Source: Phycisphaerales bacterium UBA1926
GTDB lineage: Bacteria > Planctomycetota > Phycisphaerae > Phycisphaerales > UBA1924
Reading direction: 5' to 3'
DNA: 9,639 nucleotides
Assembly: GCA_002337215.1 (NCBI GenBank)
Contig: DDFO01000005.1
Location: 24,947-34,585, forward strand
Within the stretch, counting starts at the first letter, position 1; every line of letters starts with the position of its first letter. Positions 5,805-9,639 of the stretch are shown in pieces. Made by a program: the position numbers and the translations under genes. Under the pieces are notes generated by a model. That model saw only the letters and a program-made list of their open reading frames with translations. It searched no databases and was not told where the DNA came from.

Positions 5805-7936
5805 TGAAGGGCGATGCACAAAGCTACGGGCGTGCGACGGTGGTGTCGGTGCTTGGGCTGGTCCTGCAGGTGGCGGCCGCGGCGTCGATGGGCATCTATG
5901 CCGGGCTTGCCGGGGGTAACGCCGCCGCGACGACGGCGGCGATCCATCTCGCGGTGGGCGTTTTCGTCTGGGCGCCGCTGATCTTCTTGTTCGACCTGCA
6001 CCGCCGAGAGCGGCGCGAGGCGGTCGAGATCGAACGGCTCGCCCAGGACGAGCCGACGGGCGTGTTCGAGACCAGTGAGATCCCCCGCGCCGCTCGGTCG
6101 CTCGAGACGATGCGGAAGTACGTGCTCCCCGCGATGAGCCTGATCATCGGCGGGTCGCTGCTCGCGATCGGTTTCGGCCGGTTCAACGCCGCCGGAGGCG
6201 TGGCGACGGGCGTCGATACCGAACTCGAGGCCCAGGGCTTCGGGATCTCGATCGGGCTCGCGGTCGCCGTGGCGGGCTTCGTCTTCGCCCGGTTCGTGAG
6301 CGGAATGGCGACGCAGCGCATCTGGGGGCCCCTCAAAGCGGGTGCTTCGTACGCGGTCGGGTCTGCCCTGCTCGGGCTGACGATCGCGGTGGCGTTGTTC
6401 ATCGATTCCTCGTTCAAGCGTCCGGTGGCGCTGGGTCCTGTGTCGCACGCGGTGCCCATCTTCACGCTGATCCTCGGCGCGGAGATGCTGCTCAACTTCG
6501 TGCTCGACATCTACCGCCCCCGCAAGCCGGGGGAGGACCCTCGGCCCGGGTTCGATTCGCGTCTGCTGGGCCTGCTCGCGGCGCCCGACAAGATCGCGCA
6601 GAACATCGGCGAGGCGTTGAACTACCAGTTCGGCGTCGAGGTGAGCAAGAGCTGGTTCTATCTGCTGATCCAGCGGTGGTGGCCGGGCCTGATCGCCGTG
6701 GCGTTGCTGGTCGCGTGGGGCATGACCTCGCTTGTGGTGATCGAGCCGCACCAGCGGGCGATGGTGCTCAGCTTCGGCAAGCCGAGCACGGCGCTGGTGA
6801 ACTTCGGGACCGCCGACGAGGAAACGGGCGAGATCGGTCCGGGCCTGCACGTCGTGCTGCCCTGGCCGATGACCGAGATCTATGTGCCGGTCGCGGCGGC
6901 GGACGACAACACGCAGGTCCGCACGGCGACCGGGGTGCGAGTGCTCCGGCTGGGCACCAACCCTCCCAAGGCGGACGAGGACATCCTCTGGACCAACGAG
7001 CACACCGTCCAGGAGGTCTACAGCCTGGTGCAGAAGGCCCGCGAGGGCGACGAGAACGACACCGCGGACACCGACGACCTGACCAGCCTCTCGCTGGTCG
7101 CGGTTGAGGTCCCGGTGCAGTACGTCGTGAGCGACGTGCGGGAGTTCGACGAGCTCGCGCAGCCGGACCATCGGGACGCGTTGCTGGACGTGCTTGGCGA
7201 GCGGATGATGATGCAGTACCTGGCGACCAAGCGGATCGACGAGATCCTCGGCGCCGGACGGGTGGAACTCGCGCGGGGCATCAGCGAGCGGCTCTCGGCG
7301 ACGCTGCACGCGGTCCCCGACGCGGCGGGCGAGCCGCGGGACGCGGGGATCCGGCTGCTGGACGTCGGGGTCGCGGGTGTGCACCCGCCCAAGGACGCGG
7401 CGCCGTACTTCGAGCGCGTCGTCCACGCGGGCCAGCTCCGCGAGGCGAAGGTCGAGGCGGCGCGGGAGTACGCGGCGCGGAAACTCAACTCCGTGGCCGC
7501 ACCGATCGAGCGTGAAGACGGGACGGTGATCGGTGCCTCCGAGATCGTGGAGATGATCGAAGAACTCGACGCGATGAGCGCGGCGGGCGCACCGCGGTCG
7601 GCGATCGCGGAGCGTGAGGTCATGATCCAGCGATTGCTCGAAGAAGCGGGCGGCGAGGCCGGCGGGGCGCTCATCGACGCCGGGGCGACCCGTTGGACGC
7701 GGCACATGGTCGAGCGTGGCAAGGCGGCGCTCTACCAGGGCCAGCTCGCCTCCTACGAGGCCGCGCCGGCGCTGTATATGACGAGCGCGTACCTCGATGC
7801 GCTGCTGGCGGTGATGCGCGATTCGCGGGTCTACCTGACCGGCGAGCGGATCAGCGAGCTGAACGTCAACGTGAATCTTGAAGACCGAGAGACCAACCTG
7901 GAAGTATTCGACACCGAAGCGGGTGCGGATCAGTGA
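5798..7936 (+). CDS. HflK-like SPFH/Band 7 protein with a seven-segment membrane N-terminus
   Basis: A 712-residue protein in two parts. Residues 1-315 carry about seven membrane segments (near 13-36, 47-67, 108-128, 147-170, 184-204, 217-238, 295-315). Basic loops (RRERRE at 69-74, YRPRK at 239-243) suggest a cytoplasmic N-terminus and place the rest outside the cytoplasm, as in HflK/HflC. Residues about 315-565 form an SPFH domain (VVIEPHQRAMVLSFGKPS, GPGLHVVLPWP), with VEVPVQYVVSDVREF at 436-450 and GIRLLDVGVAGVHPP at 517-531, the HflK 'hPP' motif. A helical tail ends with YEAAPALYMTSAYLDALLAVM (653-673), like the HflK 'APe-tr-RlY-e-m' stretch. An acidic insert (414-427) interrupts the domain. 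E. coli HflK has one membrane segment and 419 residues. ATG 5798 or 5804 is the start; 5804 has GGGG at better spacing. First of three SPFH genes, probably co-transcribed. The SPFH assignment is sure; the role of the polytopic part is unknown. Confidence 0.85.
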   Translation: MLMKGDAQSYGRATVVSVLGLVLQVAAAASMGIYAGLAGGNAAATTAAIHLAVGVFVWAPLIFLFDLHRRERREAVEIERLAQDEPTGVFETSEIPRAARSLETMRKYVLPAMSLIIGGSLLAIGFGRFNAAGGVATGVDTELEAQGFGISIGLAVAVAGFVFARFVSGMATQRIWGPLKAGASYAVGSALLGLTIAVALFIDSSFKRPVALGPVSHAVPIFTLILGAEMLLNFVLDIYRPRKPGEDPRPGFDSRLLGLLAAPDKIAQNIGEALNYQFGVEVSKSWFYLLIQRWWPGLIAVALLVAWGMTSLVVIEPHQRAMVLSFGKPSTALVNFGTADEETGEIGPGLHVVLPWPMTEIYVPVAAADDNTQVRTATGVRVLRLGTNPPKADEDILWTNEHTVQEVYSLVQKAREGDENDTADTDDLTSLSLVAVEVPVQYVVSDVREFDELAQPDHRDALLDVLGERMMMQYLATKRIDEILGAGRVELARGISERLSATLHAVPDAAGEPRDAGIRLLDVGVAGVHPPKDAAPYFERVVHAGQLREAKVEAAREYAARKLNSVAAPIEREDGTVIGASEIVEMIEELDAMSAAGAPRSAIAEREVMIQRLLEEAGGEAGGALIDAGATRWTRHMVERGKAALYQGQLASYEAAPALYMTSAYLDALLAVMRDSRVYLTGERISELNVNVNLEDRETNLEVFDTEAGADQ

Positions 7937-7979
7937 TCGAGACCCGGGCCGAGGGCGTGTGCCGTCGGCGTCGGGCGTG

Positions 7980-7985
7980 AAGGGG
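7980..7985 (+). promoter_or_regulatory. ribosome binding site deciding the GTG start of hflC-like gene
   Basis: AAGGGG lies 8 bases before GTG 7994 and supports that GTG as the start. The 57-base gap after the upstream stop shows no terminator, so the two genes are probably in one transcript. Confidence 0.55.
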
Positions 7986-7993
7986 CTACAGCC

Positions 7994-9025
7994 GTGCAGA
8001 AGTTTCTGAGACCACTGCTCGCCGTTCTGTTCGTCGCGGCGGTCATCGCGTTCGCGTTTTCGTACACCGTGCGTTTCACGGAGAGCGCGGTGGTGACGAC
8101 GTTCGGGCGCGCGGGCGAGAACGCCGTGATTACCGAGCCTGGCCTGAAGTTCAAATGGCCTTACCCGATCCAGAGCGTGACGAAGTACGACTCCCGGATG
8201 AGGGTGCTGCAGACGCGGAGCCAGACGCAGGTGACGGCGGAGGACTCGCAGGTCATCGTCGAGGCGTTCGCGACGTGGCGTGTGAGCGACCCGCTGCTGT
8301 TCTTCCAGCGCTTCAGCGGGTCGGGCGCGCAGGCGGAAGACCACTTCCGGCAGGCCGAGGACATCCTCCAGACAACGCTCCGCAGCGCGATGGGCGAGAT
8401 CAGCAAGTACCGCCTCGATCAGCTGTTCACCGACGACGCGTCGAAGAGCAAGTTCGGCGAGCTCGAGGAGCGCGTGTTCGCCGAGGTGCTCGCGGGCGTG
8501 CAATCGCAGGAGGGCCTGAGCGAGTCGGGCATCGAGGTCACGATGGTCGGCATCAACCGGGTGGTGCTCCCCGAGAACACGACGTCGAAGGTGATCGACC
8601 GGATGGGTTCGGTGCGGAACAACCTCGCAGGCAGCCTCGAGAGCCAGGGCGACGCCCGCGCTGGCGCGATCCGGGCGCGGGCCGACGCGGACGCCGAGAA
8701 GATCAAGGCGTTCGCCGAGCGCCGGGCTGCTGAGATCCGTGCGAAGGGCGAGTTCGAGGCCGCCGAGTATCTGGCGCAGCAGCGAGAGAACGAGGAGCTG
8801 GCGATCTTCCTGCAACAGATCGAGATGATGCGCAACGCGATGGCGAAGCGGATCACGCTCGTGCTCAGCGCGTCGGACTTCGGGCTCGGCCTGTTCAGCC
8901 CCTCGGCGATGGACGGGCTGAAGGCCGGCGAACTGCCCGGCGGGCTCCCGAGCGATTCGAGTCTGCTCGGCGGCAAGGCGAGCGAGGGCAGCCTGCTCGC
9001 CGATGAAGTGGGGGGCACCCGGTGA
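7994..9025 (+). CDS. hflC: HflC-like SPFH/Band 7 protein
   Basis: A 343-residue protein with one N-terminal membrane anchor (about 5-24, PLLAVLFVAAVIAFAFSYTV) followed by an SPFH domain. FTESAVVTTFGRAGENAVITEPGLKFKWPYP (28-58) matches the start of the HflC domain ('vv---FG------PGLhfK-P'). IVEAFATWRVSDPLLFF (88-104) follows, then GIEVTMVGINRVVLPENTTSKVIDRM (179-204), where HflC has 'GI-v-dv-i-R-dlP-----v--RM'. An Ala/Arg/Glu-rich coiled coil runs 207-275 (RARADADAEKIKAFAERRAAEIRAKGEFEA). E. coli HflC has 334 residues, so length fits. The known partner role is an HflK-HflC cage outside the inner membrane that encloses FtsH and tunes its proteolysis. The last 40 residues are Gly/Ser-rich and probably flexible. 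It starts with GTG after AAGGGG, and its TGA overlaps the next GTG as GTGA, suggesting coupled translation. Confidence 0.85.
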   Translation: MQKFLRPLLAVLFVAAVIAFAFSYTVRFTESAVVTTFGRAGENAVITEPGLKFKWPYPIQSVTKYDSRMRVLQTRSQTQVTAEDSQVIVEAFATWRVSDPLLFFQRFSGSGAQAEDHFRQAEDILQTTLRSAMGEISKYRLDQLFTDDASKSKFGELEERVFAEVLAGVQSQEGLSESGIEVTMVGINRVVLPENTTSKVIDRMGSVRNNLAGSLESQGDARAGAIRARADADAEKIKAFAERRAAEIRAKGEFEAAEYLAQQRENEELAIFLQQIEMMRNAMAKRITLVLSASDFGLGLFSPSAMDGLKAGELPGGLPSDSSLLGGKASEGSLLADEVGGTR

Positions 9026-9639
9026 GCGAGACTCCTCCGAACGACAATCAGGCCAACGACAATCAGCAGGGCAACGGCCTGCCCCGCGATCCCGTCGATG
9101 AGCCCGGGTTCTCGGGTGCCGAATCGGAGCGCCTGTCAGAGATCGAGCCGGCGCAGCCCGCGCGGGCCGCGTCGGTGCAGCTGCGCGATCAGTCCGATTC
9201 CGAGTCGGCGATGATGGACCCCGCCAACCAGTCGCTGGCGGACGCGTTGCGGATCACGTTCGTGCTCGTTCAGGTCGCGATGGTGGTGCTGGCGGGGCTG
9301 TTCGTCTTCAGCGGGTTCCAGACCATCCGCGAGGGCGAGCGAGGCCTGAGCCTGCTGTTCGGCAAGGCGAACCGCGTGAACCTCGAGCCCGGGTTCCATT
9401 TCTCGGCGCCCTACCCGTTCGGCGAACTGGTCAAGGTGGGCACCGGCAACGAGTCGGTGAAGCTGCTCCGCGAGTTCTGGCCCTACGTCGCCCCGGGAAA
9501 TGAAGAGGATTCGATCGAGCGGCTCTCCGCGAACCGGCAGCTGAATCCGTCTCGGGACGGCTCGCTGATCACGGCTGACCTGAACCTGGCGCACACGCAG
9601 TGGCAGGCGGTCTATCGGCGGACGAATCCGACGGAGTTC
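9022..9639 (+). CDS. hflK: HflK-like SPFH/Band 7 protein, 5' part only
   Basis: The first 206 residues of a gene cut by the right edge. GTG 9022 overlaps the preceding TGA (GTGA). Residues 1-74 are hydrophilic, Asn/Gln/Glu/Pro-rich and probably disordered, like the flexible cytoplasmic head of HflK. A single membrane segment follows (about 78-100, ITFVLVQVAMVVLAGLFVF). Then comes the SPFH start: TIREGERGLSLLFGKANRVNLEPGFHFSAPYPFGEL (101-136), and DGSLITADLNLAHTQWQAVYRRTNPTEF (179-206). The latter matches the HflK 'mlTgD-NiV-v---VqYrv-dp--yl' stretch. Residues about 140-178 form a longer loop than usual. Together with the two upstream genes this makes three SPFH proteins in a row. The downstream end and any FtsH gene lie outside the window. 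Confidence 0.85.
   Translation, partial: MSETPPNDNQANDNQQGNGLPRDPVDEPGFSGAESERLSEIEPAQPARAASVQLRDQSDSESAMMDPANQSLADALRITFVLVQVAMVVLAGLFVFSGFQTIREGERGLSLLFGKANRVNLEPGFHFSAPYPFGELVKVGTGNESVKLLREFWPYVAPGNEEDSIERLSANRQLNPSRDGSLITADLNLAHTQWQAVYRRTNPTEF
9040..9066 (+). repeat. 12-base in-frame direct repeat in the HflK-like N-terminus
   Basis: AACGACAATCAG occurs at 9040-9051 and again at 9055-9066 (15-base period), encoding Asn-Asp-Asn-Gln twice (residues 7-10 and 12-15). It is a small duplication in a disordered segment, likely from slippage. Confidence 0.6.

Noticed and set aside
5723..8815. A 1030-codon open frame on the minus strand across the first two SPFH genes
   Set aside because: It is antisense to two clearly recognisable SPFH genes, its product is dominated by Arg, His, Leu and Asp without any family motif, and such frames are common opposite GC-rich genes.

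Overview
The window is GC-rich, tightly packed bacterial chromosome from a Gram-negative-type cell, because it carries lpxA (lipid A) and HflK/HflC-family proteins. The lack of clear Shine-Dalgarno sequences before several starts, the proline/arginine-rich tails and the set of divergent homologues suggest a planctomycete-like lineage, perhaps Phycisphaerae. That placement is an inference from style; no marker gene here proves it. No mobile element, CRISPR array, tRNA or rRNA was seen.

Left part (1-2967, minus strand): four genes read right to left as a probable operon, lpxA (2967-2056), a YycJ/WalJ-like metallo-beta-lactamase-fold hydrolase (2069-1134), a class I SAM-dependent methyltransferase-like protein (1108-275) and rsfS (264-1, cut by the window edge). 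lpxA and the hydrolase overlap by 14 bases, and the other gaps are 25 and 10 bases. The cluster combines envelope synthesis, a nuclease-like hydrolase, a methyltransferase of unknown target and ribosome silencing.

Middle (3004-5084): lipB (lipoate-protein ligase B, + strand) diverges from lpxA across only 36 bases. It converges on an ABC-2 type permease gene (minus strand), the two sharing a palindromic CTAG as both stop codons. No ATPase partner for the permease lies in the window.

The region 5085-5797 (713 bases) has no convincing protein gene. It holds a long stem-loop followed by a terminator-like hairpin plus T-run on the + strand (a candidate small RNA), several other inverted repeats, promoter-like hexamers, and a possible 14-codon leader ORF whose stop overlaps a start codon of the next gene.

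Right part (5798-9639, + strand): three consecutive SPFH/Band 7 genes. The first is a 712-residue HflK-like protein with about seven predicted membrane segments before its SPFH domain. Next come an HflC-like protein and the start of a more conventional HflK-like protein (GTGA overlap, cut by the right edge). By analogy with HflK/HflC they probably form a membrane scaffold with the SPFH domains outside the cytoplasm, possibly controlling FtsH-type proteolysis. The polytopic first member and the three-gene set are the most unusual content of the window.
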